From positions 1 through 64,000 of the forward strand of contig JABIQM010000005.1 in NCBI GenBank assembly GCA_018699415.1: a stretch of 64,000 nucleotides of DNA, written 5' to 3'. Positions 10,236-19,740 of the stretch are shown piece by piece. The notes beneath the pieces were generated by a model, which was given only the letters and a program-made list of their open reading frames with translations, made no database searches and was not told the origin of the DNA. This DNA comes from Acidimicrobiaceae bacterium (GTDB taxonomy: Bacteria; Actinomycetota; Acidimicrobiia; Acidimicrobiales; Aldehydirespiratoraceae). Position 1 is the stretch's first letter. Every line of letters starts with the position of its first letter. The position numbers and the translations under genes were made by a program.

Positions 10236-11015
10236 ATGTCCGATAACTCACACGCGGCACAAATGACGTTGATCGAGCACCTAACCGAGCTTCGTAAACG
10301 TCTGATGGTCTCGTTTTTCGCCATTGGGGTAGGCGCAATCGTTTGTTGGGTCCTGTACGACCAGATTCTCGAGGTACTTCTGCGCCCTTACTGCAATTCA
10401 GTCAAGCCTGGCGAGAATTGCGATCTCATCGTCACAAGCCCGTTGGAACCATTCAACGTCAAGCTCACAGTGGCGGGTTATGGCGGGATCACGCTCGCTA
10501 TCCCGGTCGTGCTCTGGCAAATCTGGCGGTTCATCGCCCCCGGGTTGCACCGCCACGAACGAAAGTATGCAATCCCATTCATTCTCAGTGGGGTCGGCTT
10601 GTTTGTCCTGGGTAGTTGGCTTGCGTATTGGAGTATCCCCAAAGCCTTGGAGTTCCTCGCAAGTATGGGCGGGGAAAACTTCATCGAGTTTTACAAGCCC
10701 ACCGAGTACATCGGCTTCGTAATCAAGATGATCGTGGCCTTCGGCGTTGCCTTCGAATTCCCAATTCTTCTGATCTTTCTCCAGATCCTCGGCATCCTCG
10801 ACAACGAGACTCTGCGGAAGGGTCGGCAGTACGCCATGGTTGGGATTGTGGTGATTGTTGCGGTGATCACCCCGAGCGGCGACCCGTTCACCTTGATGGT
10901 GCTTTCCGTGCCGATGTATCTCTTCTACGAGATCTCCATACTGTTTGGCCGAATCCGAGCCAAACGCCAACAGAAGTCCCGCGCCCAACCCGAAACCGCC
11001 GAAGCCGACGCGTGA
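10236..11015 (+). CDS. tatC: Sec-independent translocase TatC
   Basis: MTLIEHLTELRKRL, multi-TM, AVITPSGDPFT. Confidence 0.95.
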   Translation: MSDNSHAAQMTLIEHLTELRKRLMVSFFAIGVGAIVCWVLYDQILEVLLRPYCNSVKPGENCDLIVTSPLEPFNVKLTVAGYGGITLAIPVVLWQIWRFIAPGLHRHERKYAIPFILSGVGLFVLGSWLAYWSIPKALEFLASMGGENFIEFYKPTEYIGFVIKMIVAFGVAFEFPILLIFLQILGILDNETLRKGRQYAMVGIVVIVAVITPSGDPFTLMVLSVPMYLFYEISILFGRIRAKRQQKSRAQPETAEADA

Positions 11016-13507
11016 GTAATCCGGCTGGCAAAGCCTTCGAGTACGACCGGTTCCAACTTGAAGCGTTCGAGCACATTGACGCGGGGCGGTCGGTGATTGT
11101 CGCCGCGCCGACTGGAAGTGGCAAAACCACGGTGGCCGAACACGCGATCGATCGGGCACTCGGCCGACGACGGCGAGCGTTTTACACGGCGCCGATCAAG
11201 GCTCTAAGTAATCAGAAGTTCCGCGATCTCACCGAGAGAATCGGCGACTCACCCGTGGGCTTGCTCACCGGCGACAATGCGATCAATCCCGACGCGGACA
11301 TCGTGGTCATGACCACAGAGATCCTCCGTAACATGTTGTACGAAGGTCGAAATCTCGACGATCTCGACGTCGTGGTACTCGACGAGGTCCACTATCTCGA
11401 AGATTCGTTCCGCGGGCCGGTCTGGGAGGAAGTCATCCTCCAACTCCCTCAACATGTGGCATTGGTCTGCCTATCGGCCACGGTTTCCAACACCGATGAA
11501 GTCCGCGGGTGGATGGAATCAGTACGAGGCGAGACCGCTGTTGTGGTCGAGACCACCCGTCCTGTTGCCCTCAGCAACATGTATGTCGTCGGCGATCGGC
11601 GAGGGCACCGGGTCCATGTCATCGACACACTCGTCGACGACAAACCAAATCCCGAGGGTCCTCGCTTCGATCCGGACCCGCGTCGGGGCCGAGGTGACCG
11701 ACGAGATCGTCCGAAGTCTCCATGGAGCATTCCGAACCGGTTAGAGGTCGTTGACCTTCTCGAAACTCGCGATCTCCTGCCCGTGATCTGGTTCGTATTC
11801 AGCCGCAAAGGCTGCGACGAAGCCGCCATTACATTGGACCGGGCGGGTGCTCGATTCACGAATAATGACGAGGCAGCCCGTATCCGGGCAATCGCCGAGG
11901 AAAAGCTTTCCGGTCTCCCCGCCGCTGATCTGGCGGTGCTTGATACCGATGCGTTTGTGCGGCGACTCGAACGGGGGATCGCTAGCCATCACGCCGGACT
12001 CGTCCCCGCCGTGAAGGAGGCGGTCGAAGTGTGCTTCGCCGAAGGCATTGTCCGGGTGGTGTTCGCCACGGAAACACTCGCCCTCGGCGTAAACCTTCCA
12101 GCTCGCAGCGTCGTGATCGACAAGCTCACAAAGTTCACGGGCGAGGGGCACCAGGCGCTTACGCCGTCACAGTTCACCCAACTCACTGGACGCGCCGGCC
12201 GCCGGGGCATCGATACCCATGGCGTCGCCGTTGTGCCATGGTCACCGTTTTCTCAGTTCGAACAGGTCTCCTCACTTGCCGGATCCAGTGCGTTCCGGCT
12301 CCGGTCCGCATTCCGACCGACCTACAACATGTCGGTCAATATGCTGGAGCGGCACGGAGCAGATGATGCCCGTGCACTCCTCGCCAGATCCTTCGCCCAG
12401 TACCAGGCAGATGCAAAGGTGTCGATGCTCGAGAATCGGCTAGCCCGAGAACGCCAACGCGTTGCCGAACTGGAAGCGGTGGTCGCCGAACTTCCCCCAG
12501 AGCCCGAAGTCGCCATCACCGAGGACGCCGCTGATTCCATCGCCAACGCGGTGAGCCAGCTACGTCCTGGCGACATCGTTCTCGATGACGATGGCGACAG
12601 GCTCGCCGTGCTCGGTGTGAGCTGGCGAAAGGGAGGCCGAGCCCGCATCCGCCTCGTCGGCGAAACCTCTCGCGAACACCGGTGGGATCTTGGTGAGCTT
12701 GAGCGTGCACCTTGGACGGTAGGCAATATCAAGCTCCCGTTTCCTATGGCACCTGAGCGGGCCGACTACCGCTCCGATGTAGCTAACCGGCTCAAGCGAA
12801 GCGGCGTGAAAACCACCAAGCGGGCTCGCCGCCGTCGTGGAGAAGATCCACGAGCCAGCCTCGAGCGAGCAAAGCGAGAGGTCGATATGCTCCGACGCCA
12901 AGCACGGCGCGACAGTGCATCAATCGCTCGCCGTTTCGATGCCGTGTGTGGAGTACTCCGGGACCGAAGCCATCTCGCCGACTGGACCGTCACCGACTCT
13001 GGACACCTACTTCGACGGGTGTACCACGAGCTCGATCTACTGGTGGCCGAGTCCATCGGTGCCGGGATCTTCGATGGACTCTCTGCTGCCGAGCTTGCAT
13101 CAGTTGCCAGCTGTTTGACCTATGAGCATCGAAGTGCCGGCCCCGCACCAGAGCCTCGATTCCCCAGCAAGACAGCATTCACGAGACACCGTGACATGGA
13201 CCGACTCGCTCGCGACATCGGGCGAGTAGAGCGCCACCATGGTGTACCTGAATCCCGCCTTCCCGACCCCGGCTTCGCCGCGATCGCGCACAGTTGGGCA
13301 ACCGGAGACGACCTCAGTGTGATTCTTGGGGCCGTCGACGACCTCACGGCCGGTGATTTTGTTCGCAATGTCAAGCAGTTGATCGACCTTCTCCGCCAAA
13401 TCGGAATGTGCACGTCGACCCCGGCGACTGCCAGCGCTGCCCGCGCAGCCGCCGAGAGCATCCATCGAGGCGTCGTCGCCCTCTCCGGCTCCGTCACTAC
13501 GCCGTGA
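11012..13507 (+). CDS. helY: DEAD/DEAH (Ski2/Mtr4-type) RNA helicase, HelY-like
   Basis: APTGSGKTTVAE, VVLDEVHYL, LSATVSN, QLTGRAGRRGID; GTGA overlap with tatC; same order as mycobacterial tatA-tatC-helY. Confidence 0.9.
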   Translation: MSNPAGKAFEYDRFQLEAFEHIDAGRSVIVAAPTGSGKTTVAEHAIDRALGRRRRAFYTAPIKALSNQKFRDLTERIGDSPVGLLTGDNAINPDADIVVMTTEILRNMLYEGRNLDDLDVVVLDEVHYLEDSFRGPVWEEVILQLPQHVALVCLSATVSNTDEVRGWMESVRGETAVVVETTRPVALSNMYVVGDRRGHRVHVIDTLVDDKPNPEGPRFDPDPRRGRGDRRDRPKSPWSIPNRLEVVDLLETRDLLPVIWFVFSRKGCDEAAITLDRAGARFTNNDEAARIRAIAEEKLSGLPAADLAVLDTDAFVRRLERGIASHHAGLVPAVKEAVEVCFAEGIVRVVFATETLALGVNLPARSVVIDKLTKFTGEGHQALTPSQFTQLTGRAGRRGIDTHGVAVVPWSPFSQFEQVSSLAGSSAFRLRSAFRPTYNMSVNMLERHGADDARALLARSFAQYQADAKVSMLENRLARERQRVAELEAVVAELPPEPEVAITEDAADSIANAVSQLRPGDIVLDDDGDRLAVLGVSWRKGGRARIRLVGETSREHRWDLGELERAPWTVGNIKLPFPMAPERADYRSDVANRLKRSGVKTTKRARRRRGEDPRASLERAKREVDMLRRQARRDSASIARRFDAVCGVLRDRSHLADWTVTDSGHLLRRVYHELDLLVAESIGAGIFDGLSAAELASVASCLTYEHRSAGPAPEPRFPSKTAFTRHRDMDRLARDIGRVERHHGVPESRLPDPGFAAIAHSWATGDDLSVILGAVDDLTAGDFVRNVKQLIDLLRQIGMCTSTPATASAARAAAESIHRGVVALSGSVTTP

Positions 13508-13544
13508 ACGCTCGCCGGCTCAATGCTTCCGCGTGCAAGCTATG

Positions 13545-14156
13545 AGTGTTGAACGCAACCAGGACTGGGGCGAAGTCGCCGAGGTCCCCGATGGCATCGA
13601 ATGGTTTTCGAGCGACCGAGCTGCATCCGTCGCGATTTCAACCGCTCGTCGAGCCAATAAGCCCCTTCCTCAAGTTGGCCTCACCGGTGGTGATCTGTAC
13701 CAAACACTCGGAGGAGGTTTCCGGTCAACGCCGCCAGCGCAGGGAACCCCAGCGACCAAGCTCTCGATAGATCTTGGCGCTGCGTTACTCGACGGGAAGC
13801 TTCATTGGTTCCTCGCCCATCTGGTTGCACGACGGTCATGGCTACGTGGACCGGTCGTCGTCGCGGCGAACGCCGCCCATCTCGGCTCGTGGAACATCGC
13901 TCCGAAGGCCCACCCGGGCGATGGACGACTCGACACCCTGGAGGCAAGCCTCGCATTCAGTGACCGGCTGAAGGCTCGGAGCCGATTGCCGCTCGGTACA
14001 CATGTGCCGCATCCTGACATCACAATGCGGCGCTCGAAGGCAAGCCAGTGGGAGTTCAAGCGAGGCATGCCGATATATCTCGATGGGACACGTACCGCCG
14101 TTGTACATTCCCTAAGCATCCGACTTGAGATAGATGCCCTCGACGTCTGGATCTAG
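13545..14156 (+). CDS. Stand-alone protein resembling the C-terminal domain of DAGK/YegS-type lipid kinases; catalytic domain not seen
   Basis: VVVAANAAHLGSWNIAPKAHPGDGRLDTLEA…LPLGTHVPHPDITMRRS…IYLDGTR resembles DAGK C-terminal pattern; no GGDGT motif. Confidence 0.55.
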   Translation, partial: SVERNQDWGEVAEVPDGIEWFSSDRAASVAISTARRANKPLPQVGLTGGDLYQTLGGGFRSTPPAQGTPATKLSIDLGAALLDGKLHWFLAHLVARRSWLRGPVVVAANAAHLGSWNIAPKAHPGDGRLDTLEASLAFSDRLKARSRLPLGTHVPHPDITMRRSKASQWEFKRGMPIYLDGTRTAVVHSLSIRLEIDALDVWI

Positions 14157-14231
14157 ACGGAGCAACGTATGCCCCCTCGTCACGCAAGAGCGGACGACCT
14201 AGCAAAGGTTCGTCAGAGCTAGCATCACGCC

Positions 14232-15407
14232 ATGGATGCAGCCGAAGCCAAACTCCGTGTACGCGCACAAATTGAAAAACTGGCGCCGACCCTTATCGAA
14301 CTGTCCCACGCTATTCACGAACGGCCTGAACTCAACTTTGAGGAGCACTTCGCCCACGACGCGCTGACCGGCACGTTGGAGGACAACGGCATTGACGTGC
14401 AACGGGGCGCCTACGACATGCCCACTGCCTTTGACGCCCGCGTTGGCACGGGCGGTCCACACATCGCGGTCTGCTGCGAGTACGACGCACTGCCCGAGAT
14501 CGGTCATGCGTGCGGTCACAACGTCATCGCCGCTGCCGGATTGGGAGCAGGACTTGGCGCAGCGGCGGTGGCCGAGGCGCTCGGAGGCTCGCTCGCCATC
14601 CTCGGCACCCCTGCCGAAGAAGGCGGCGGCGGCAAGGAGTTCATGATTCGGCGCGGGGCATTCGACAATATCGACGCCGCAATGATGGTCCATCCGGCCG
14701 ACCGCGACCTCCGCACCATGCATACGATCGCGATTCATACGATGGACGTCGAGTATCAAGGTCTAGCCGCGCACGCAGCTGCAGCACCAGAAAAAGGACT
14801 CAACGCCCTCGACGCGGCCGTGCTCGGATACAACAACGTGGCTGCGCTGCGCCAACACATCAATCCGGCTGAGCGCATCCATGGCGTCTTCACCGACGGA
14901 GGCGTCAAGCCGAATATCGTTCCCTCCCATGCCGCCGCCCAGTGGTACGTACGGTCTGGCAACATGGACTCACTCGAGGTATTGAAGGACCGCGTGCTCG
15001 CATGTCTGCATGGCGGCGCCCACGCTGCTGGCTGTCAGATGACTCACAAATGGAATGATCCACCGTTCTACGACATGATCGATAACACTCCGCTGCTCGA
15101 TGCATACGTTCGCAACGCTTCTGAAGTCGGCCGCGTTGTGATTCCGGAGGAACCCGGAAAGATCGTCGTCGGCTCTACCGATATGGGAAATGTGAGCTAC
15201 GCGGTGCCCGCCATTCATCCGATGATTCAGTGCGCTCCAGAAGGTACGGCGATCCACACAGAGGAATTCGCCCGTCATACGAATACCGAGCAGGCCGACC
15301 AGGCAGTGATCGAGGGTGCACTATCGATGGCCTTCACCATCGTCGACTGCTGGGCTGATGCCCAGACCATGGACGTGATCCGCGGTGACTTCCAACCCAA
15401 CGCATAA
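14232..15407 (+). CDS. M20-family amidohydrolase/peptidase
   Basis: HERPELNFEE, CEYDALPEIGHACGHNVI, GTPAEEGGGGK. Confidence 0.92.
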   Translation: MDAAEAKLRVRAQIEKLAPTLIELSHAIHERPELNFEEHFAHDALTGTLEDNGIDVQRGAYDMPTAFDARVGTGGPHIAVCCEYDALPEIGHACGHNVIAAAGLGAGLGAAAVAEALGGSLAILGTPAEEGGGGKEFMIRRGAFDNIDAAMMVHPADRDLRTMHTIAIHTMDVEYQGLAAHAAAAPEKGLNALDAAVLGYNNVAALRQHINPAERIHGVFTDGGVKPNIVPSHAAAQWYVRSGNMDSLEVLKDRVLACLHGGAHAAGCQMTHKWNDPPFYDMIDNTPLLDAYVRNASEVGRVVIPEEPGKIVVGSTDMGNVSYAVPAIHPMIQCAPEGTAIHTEEFARHTNTEQADQAVIEGALSMAFTIVDCWADAQTMDVIRGDFQPNA

Positions 15408-15419
15408 GGTCACCGTCGC

Positions 15420-17039
15420 ATGACGGTCTACATTGCCGAAGAATTCACCGCCGCTGAGGCCGACGTTCTTCGTCGTTACTTCACGAACCTTGACCAGCCT
15501 GTCTTTGCTCTGGTCAATCTTCCGGAGGTTGTGAAGGGGGCACTGTTCGCCCGTTACTCACGCACTGCCCTCAGCCTCCGTCGACTCTTTCTCAAGGAGT
15601 TCGTAGGCGAACTTGATATTGAGGGTGATCGGTCCATTGACGCCACCGTCGGTCTTCGGCGCGCCGAGGAACTCTACGACACTGTCTTCTTCGAATATGG
15701 CGATGACAGCGTGGCCCAACTTGGCGGCGTTCACCTGGCCTGTGAGCAGGCATCGAACGTGCTCACAAAAATTCTTGAGTGGGGGCGCCTCATGTCGTAC
15801 CTCGAGCAGTCCACTCGATACATCGCCTATGACCAGCGTCTCGGTGGACGGTACCGGTACTACCGAGATCCGGAAATTCTCACGTCAGCACTGGGTACTC
15901 GCTATGTGGCCGACATGGACCGCATGTTCGACGGCTACTCAGGGCTGGTTCCCCAACTTCAAGAATTCTTTCGGGCGGTTGAACCCAAAGACCCAGCCGA
16001 CAGCGACTTTGCGTACCGCACCGCGATCAAGGCCCGGGCCTTGGATTCCATCCGAGGCATGCTTCCTTCCGCTTCCTTGTCCAACGTGGGTATTTACGGC
16101 ACCGGTCAGGCCTACGAGGCATTGCTGTTGCGAATGCGAGCACACCCGCTACCTGAAGCCCGTACCTACGCCGACATGATGCTCACGGAACTCCGCAAGG
16201 TCGTCCCGTCGTTCCTGAAACGAGTCGATATACCCGATCGCGGGGTGCGAACCTCTGGCTACATGTCTGACAACCACCACACCATGGAAGCATTGACCGA
16301 CACGATCTTTGGCGACTCGGTCGGCGGTCCTGTTGGTGATGACACACTCGAACTCGTCGACTTCGATCCGGATGGTGAAATCAAGGTCGTAACCGCCATT
16401 CTGTATCCCCACACTTCATTGTCGGAACGCACCGTTGATGCGCGGGTGCGCCAGATGACAGTCGACGAACGATTAGACATCATTAAGGGCTACGTCGGCA
16501 ATCGCAGCAATCGACGCCACCGTCCTGGGCGCGCCTTCGAACGTACCGATTACCGCTTCGATGTGTTGGGTGATTATGGCGCGTTTCGAGATCTCCAGCG
16601 CCACCGGATGCTGACCATTGACTGGCAGCAACTGTCCACGCGGCACGGCTACGTCCGACCAGCAGCGGTTGACGCTGCTGGCGTTGCCGATCAGTTCGAC
16701 TCGGTGATGGAGCGAAGTGCGGCCCTCTACACCGACCTTGCCGAGGACCATCCCGCTCAGGCGTCCTACGCTGTCTCACTGGCCTATCGGGTGCGGTACT
16801 CGATGCAGTTCAACGCACGCGAGGCCATGCACATGTTGGAGCTTCGTACAGGCCCTCAGGGCCATGAGGCCTACCGTCGGGTATGTCAGCGTATGCACAC
16901 GCAGATCAGCGAGATAGCAGGGCACAAGGCGCTTGCAGAAGCGATGAAATTTGTGGACCACAGCGTCGAGCCCACATTGGGTCGGCTTGAGGCACAGCGA
17001 CGGGCAGACGAGAAGCGCAGCGGCCGTGACAGTGGCTGA
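15420..17039 (+). CDS. Two-domain FAD-dependent thymidylate synthase (ThyX)-like protein
   Basis: N-half GRLMSYLEQSTRY and C-half RHRMLTIDWQQLSTRHG resemble RHRxxSxxxxSxRY; C-half FNAREAMHMLELRTGPQGHEAYR resembles ThyX C-terminus; 539 aa. Confidence 0.75.
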   Translation: MTVYIAEEFTAAEADVLRRYFTNLDQPVFALVNLPEVVKGALFARYSRTALSLRRLFLKEFVGELDIEGDRSIDATVGLRRAEELYDTVFFEYGDDSVAQLGGVHLACEQASNVLTKILEWGRLMSYLEQSTRYIAYDQRLGGRYRYYRDPEILTSALGTRYVADMDRMFDGYSGLVPQLQEFFRAVEPKDPADSDFAYRTAIKARALDSIRGMLPSASLSNVGIYGTGQAYEALLLRMRAHPLPEARTYADMMLTELRKVVPSFLKRVDIPDRGVRTSGYMSDNHHTMEALTDTIFGDSVGGPVGDDTLELVDFDPDGEIKVVTAILYPHTSLSERTVDARVRQMTVDERLDIIKGYVGNRSNRRHRPGRAFERTDYRFDVLGDYGAFRDLQRHRMLTIDWQQLSTRHGYVRPAAVDAAGVADQFDSVMERSAALYTDLAEDHPAQASYAVSLAYRVRYSMQFNAREAMHMLELRTGPQGHEAYRRVCQRMHTQISEIAGHKALAEAMKFVDHSVEPTLGRLEAQRRADEKRSGRDSG

Positions 17040-17249
17040 GGCGAGACAGAAGCTATCGCCGAGGGCGTCGGTCGTGACGCTCAGCCGACAATACGTAACA
17101 GCTTTCAGGTCCTCGGGCCAATGAAATGAGCGACAACGCACCACCATTTGCAGATTCAGTGGTCGAAATCCACCGCCTACGCAGTTGATTCGGGCATGAT
17201 CCTGACTTGCTCGGGTGACGCAAGCGACACTGAAATGTGTCATTTGAGG

Positions 17250-17277
17250 TTGCACCGCGTCAGTCAGTGTCTATGAT
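17250..17277 (+). promoter_or_regulatory. Candidate sigma70-type promoter (TTGCAC-N16-TATGAT)
   Basis: TTGCAC 17250-17255 and TATGAT 17272-17277 upstream of ORF at 17306. Confidence 0.4.
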
Positions 17278-17305
17278 CCGCCGAACACCCCCGACCAGGT
17301 AGCAC

Positions 17306-17737
17306 ATGTCCGAAGAAGACGACACCCCTGAAGAACAGTCACTCGAAGAACTCGCTGAGGAGGAACTCAGCGATGGCGAGCTTGATGAAGATGAGGACGA
17401 CGGCGTTGCCGACGCCTTTGAAGATGAAGATGAAGATGAGGACGACGTAGAGACTCCTGCCTCTCCTGACGATGATGACGATGACGATGACGAGGTCGAA
17501 GCAGATCTCGACGCAATCCTCAAAGTTCGGATCGCCGCCGGCGATGACGACGATGAGGACGACGACGAGGACAAACCTCTAATCAAGAAGGCGACGCCTC
17601 CAGGCGAGGCCGAACCCGTACAGGCCAAACAGGACCATGAGTTCCTCTGCCCGGCGTGCTTCCTTCTCGTCAACAACGCCGCCGTCTCCGACAGCGAATG
17701 CCCCCATTGTGGAGAACCGTTGGGCGACATTTCGTGA
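17306..17737 (+). CDS. Highly acidic protein with C-terminal zinc ribbon (DUF4193-like)
   Basis: Long D/E tracts; ILKVRI…HEFLCPACFLLVNNAAVSDSECPHCGEPLGD resembles the DUF4193 EFTCxxCFLV tail. Confidence 0.75.
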   Translation: MSEEDDTPEEQSLEELAEEELSDGELDEDEDDGVADAFEDEDEDEDDVETPASPDDDDDDDDEVEADLDAILKVRIAAGDDDDEDDDEDKPLIKKATPPGEAEPVQAKQDHEFLCPACFLLVNNAAVSDSECPHCGEPLGDIS

Positions 17738-18186
17738 ACGAGGATCGGCCCGTCGACCAGGTCCTCGACCTTTTGGTCTACGCACCGATCGGGTTCGCGC
17801 TCGAAGCGAGAGAACTCCTCCCACAACTTGTCGATCGCGGGCGCGGCCAGGTCGCTCTCATGCGGCTGGCTGGCCGCATGGCTTCTCAGCAGACGCCTGA
17901 CCGCGACGTGACTGACACGCTGCGGCAGGGCATCGGCATCGTTATCGACGGGCTCTCAACCTTGCTTGGAACCGACGAGTCTTCTTCGGATGCGCCCGCC
18001 GCTCCAACAACGGGTTCCGTCCTCGCAGGAGTGCCGATTCCCGGGTATGAGGAAATGACTGCCCGGGAGATCGTTGCCCTGCTCGCAGGTCGACCCATCG
18101 ACGAGTTGCTCACGATTCGCACTTACGAAAAAGCCAACCGGGGCCGCTCAACGATAATCAATCGCGTCGAACAGCTTCTGAGCTGA
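17734..18186 (+). CDS. Hypothetical protein (150 aa)
   Basis: GTGA overlap with upstream acidic protein gene; C-terminal REIVALLAGRPIDELLTIRTYEKANRGRSTIINRVEQLLS. Confidence 0.65.
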   Translation: MNEDRPVDQVLDLLVYAPIGFALEARELLPQLVDRGRGQVALMRLAGRMASQQTPDRDVTDTLRQGIGIVIDGLSTLLGTDESSSDAPAAPTTGSVLAGVPIPGYEEMTAREIVALLAGRPIDELLTIRTYEKANRGRSTIINRVEQLLS

Positions 18187-18188
18187 CG

Positions 18189-18659
18189 ATGGACGTCACC
18201 GCCCGCCGCGCGCAGGCCGAAGATCTTTCGATCGTGGTTGCACTGGCCGAGGCGGCGATCAGCGAGCTAACTCCGGTACGAGGCGGCTCTATCTGGTCAC
18301 GCTACGAGGCGCGCCCAGAGCCCCTGGCTTCCACGTTTCATGCACAGATAAGCGACAATAACGCTCTCGTAGCGGTCGGTAGCATCGACGAAACCATCGT
18401 CGGCTACGCAGGAGGGCACCTCGTTGAACTCCACGACGGCTCAATCATGACGGCGCTTTCGGACATCTACGTACTGCCAGGCGCGCGAGGTGTCGGGGTG
18501 GGGGAGTGCCTCATGGAATGGATCGTCGACTGGAGCCGCACGGCAGGCTCGATCGGGATCGATTCACTCGCACTACCCGGTGATCGCAGTACCAAGAACT
18601 TCTTCGAATCATTCGGGTTGGTGGCGCGAGCGATCACGGTTCATCGATCGCTCCAGTGA
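18189..18659 (+). CDS. GNAT-family N-acetyltransferase
   Basis: DIYVLPGARGVGVGECLMEW acetyl-CoA site pattern. Confidence 0.85.
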   Translation: MDVTARRAQAEDLSIVVALAEAAISELTPVRGGSIWSRYEARPEPLASTFHAQISDNNALVAVGSIDETIVGYAGGHLVELHDGSIMTALSDIYVLPGARGVGVGECLMEWIVDWSRTAGSIGIDSLALPGDRSTKNFFESFGLVARAITVHRSLQ

Positions 18660-18975
18660 CTGCAACACCTGTACTTGCTGCCAGCGCACTTGGATCGACA
18701 GCGGCGAGATCCCGCTCGTTGAATGGGGAATGGCTCCCTGGGCCGGAGACTGGGCGCTACCTGGAGGCCGAGTAGAACGAGGCGAGACGCTGGCAGTGGC
18801 AGGAGCAGGGGTACGAGAAGTCTGCGAAGAGACCGTGCTCACGGTTGAACCAGGCGAGTTGGTCGGCAGCCATGCTCCTGCAGTTCGCTGGTTTTCCTTG
18901 GACGGCCTCAGGACGCTCCGCCTGGGACCTGGGCTTCTCGACTTCGTCGACATCCACAGAACTGTGGCCGGTTGA
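18656..18975 (+). pseudogene. Degenerate Nudix hydrolase gene (frameshift, enlarged Nudix box, internal deletion)
   Basis: GTG at 18656 overlaps GNAT stop (GTGA) and encodes VTATPVLAASAL; Nudix similarity continues in another frame (WIDSGEIPLVEWGMAPWAGDWALPGGRVERGET…REVCEET…AVRWFSLDGLRTLRL). Confidence 0.75.
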
Positions 18976-18978
18976 GCC

Positions 18979-19740
18979 TCAACGGCCCTTCCAGACGGGT
19001 GGCCGCTTCTCGATGAATGCTCGTGGGCCCTCAACCGCATCCTCGGTCATGGCAATGATGTTGAAGGCTTCACCGGCTGCCGCCATGCCCTCTGCGTCGC
19101 TTTGGCCCGGAGCATCAAGGATCAGTTGCCTGCTAGAGCGCACGGCGAGCGGGGCGTTGGCGTTAATGCGCTCGGCAAGCGTCATGGCGCATTCGATGAC
19201 ACCACCCGTTTCGCAGACATCGTTGACCAAGCCAAGTTCATATGCCCGCTCAGCATCGATTGTGTCACCCGTCAGTGCGAGCTCCATGGCGATTGCCGGC
19301 GGAAGCACCCGAGGGAGCCTCACGAGGCCACCTGCGGCCGCCACCAGCGACCGTTTAACCTCAGGGATCCCGAACCTTGAGCCCTTGGCGGCCACCCGCA
19401 GGTCACAGGCAAGGGCAATCTCGGTACCGCCTGCTACGGCATAGCCGTCAACCGCAGCGATCAACGGCTTCGTGCGTTCGCGCCACGCAATACCACCGAA
19501 ACCCCCTCGTTCAGTCCAAAGCGCGTCGGCGTTTCCCGCAGCGATCTCCTTCAGATCGGCTCCCGCACAAAAAACGGGGCCGTAGTGCCCAAGGATGCCG
19601 ACCCAAAGCTCGTGGTCGTCTTTAAAGCGGTCAATGGCGGACTCGATGGCCTGAGCCATCTCGGCATTGATTGCGTTGCGGGCTTCGACTCGATCCAAGC
19701 GAATGACGGCAATCCGTCCTTCAACCTGGAAGTCGATCAC
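18979..19740 (-). CDS. Enoyl-CoA hydratase/isomerase family protein
   Basis: VEARNAINAEMAQAIE, GPVFCAGADLKEIAAG crotonase motifs. Confidence 0.9.
   Translation of the reverse strand: MIDFQVEGRIAVIRLDRVEARNAINAEMAQAIESAIDRFKDDHELWVGILGHYGPVFCAGADLKEIAAGNADALWTERGGFGGIAWRERTKPLIAAVDGYAVAGGTEIALACDLRVAAKGSRFGIPEVKRSLVAAAGGLVRLPRVLPPAIAMELALTGDTIDAERAYELGLVNDVCETGGVIECAMTLAERINANAPLAVRSSRQLILDAPGQSDAEGMAAAGEAFNIIAMTEDAVEGPRAFIEKRPPVWKGR

Noticed and set aside
10398-11159. 253-aa antisense ORF opposite tatC
   Set aside because: Overlaps clear tatC and helY coding sequence; composition typical of an antisense frame
17380-17580. GAT/GAC-rich repeats, considered as satellite repeat
   Set aside because: Encodes the acidic tract of the DUF4193-like protein
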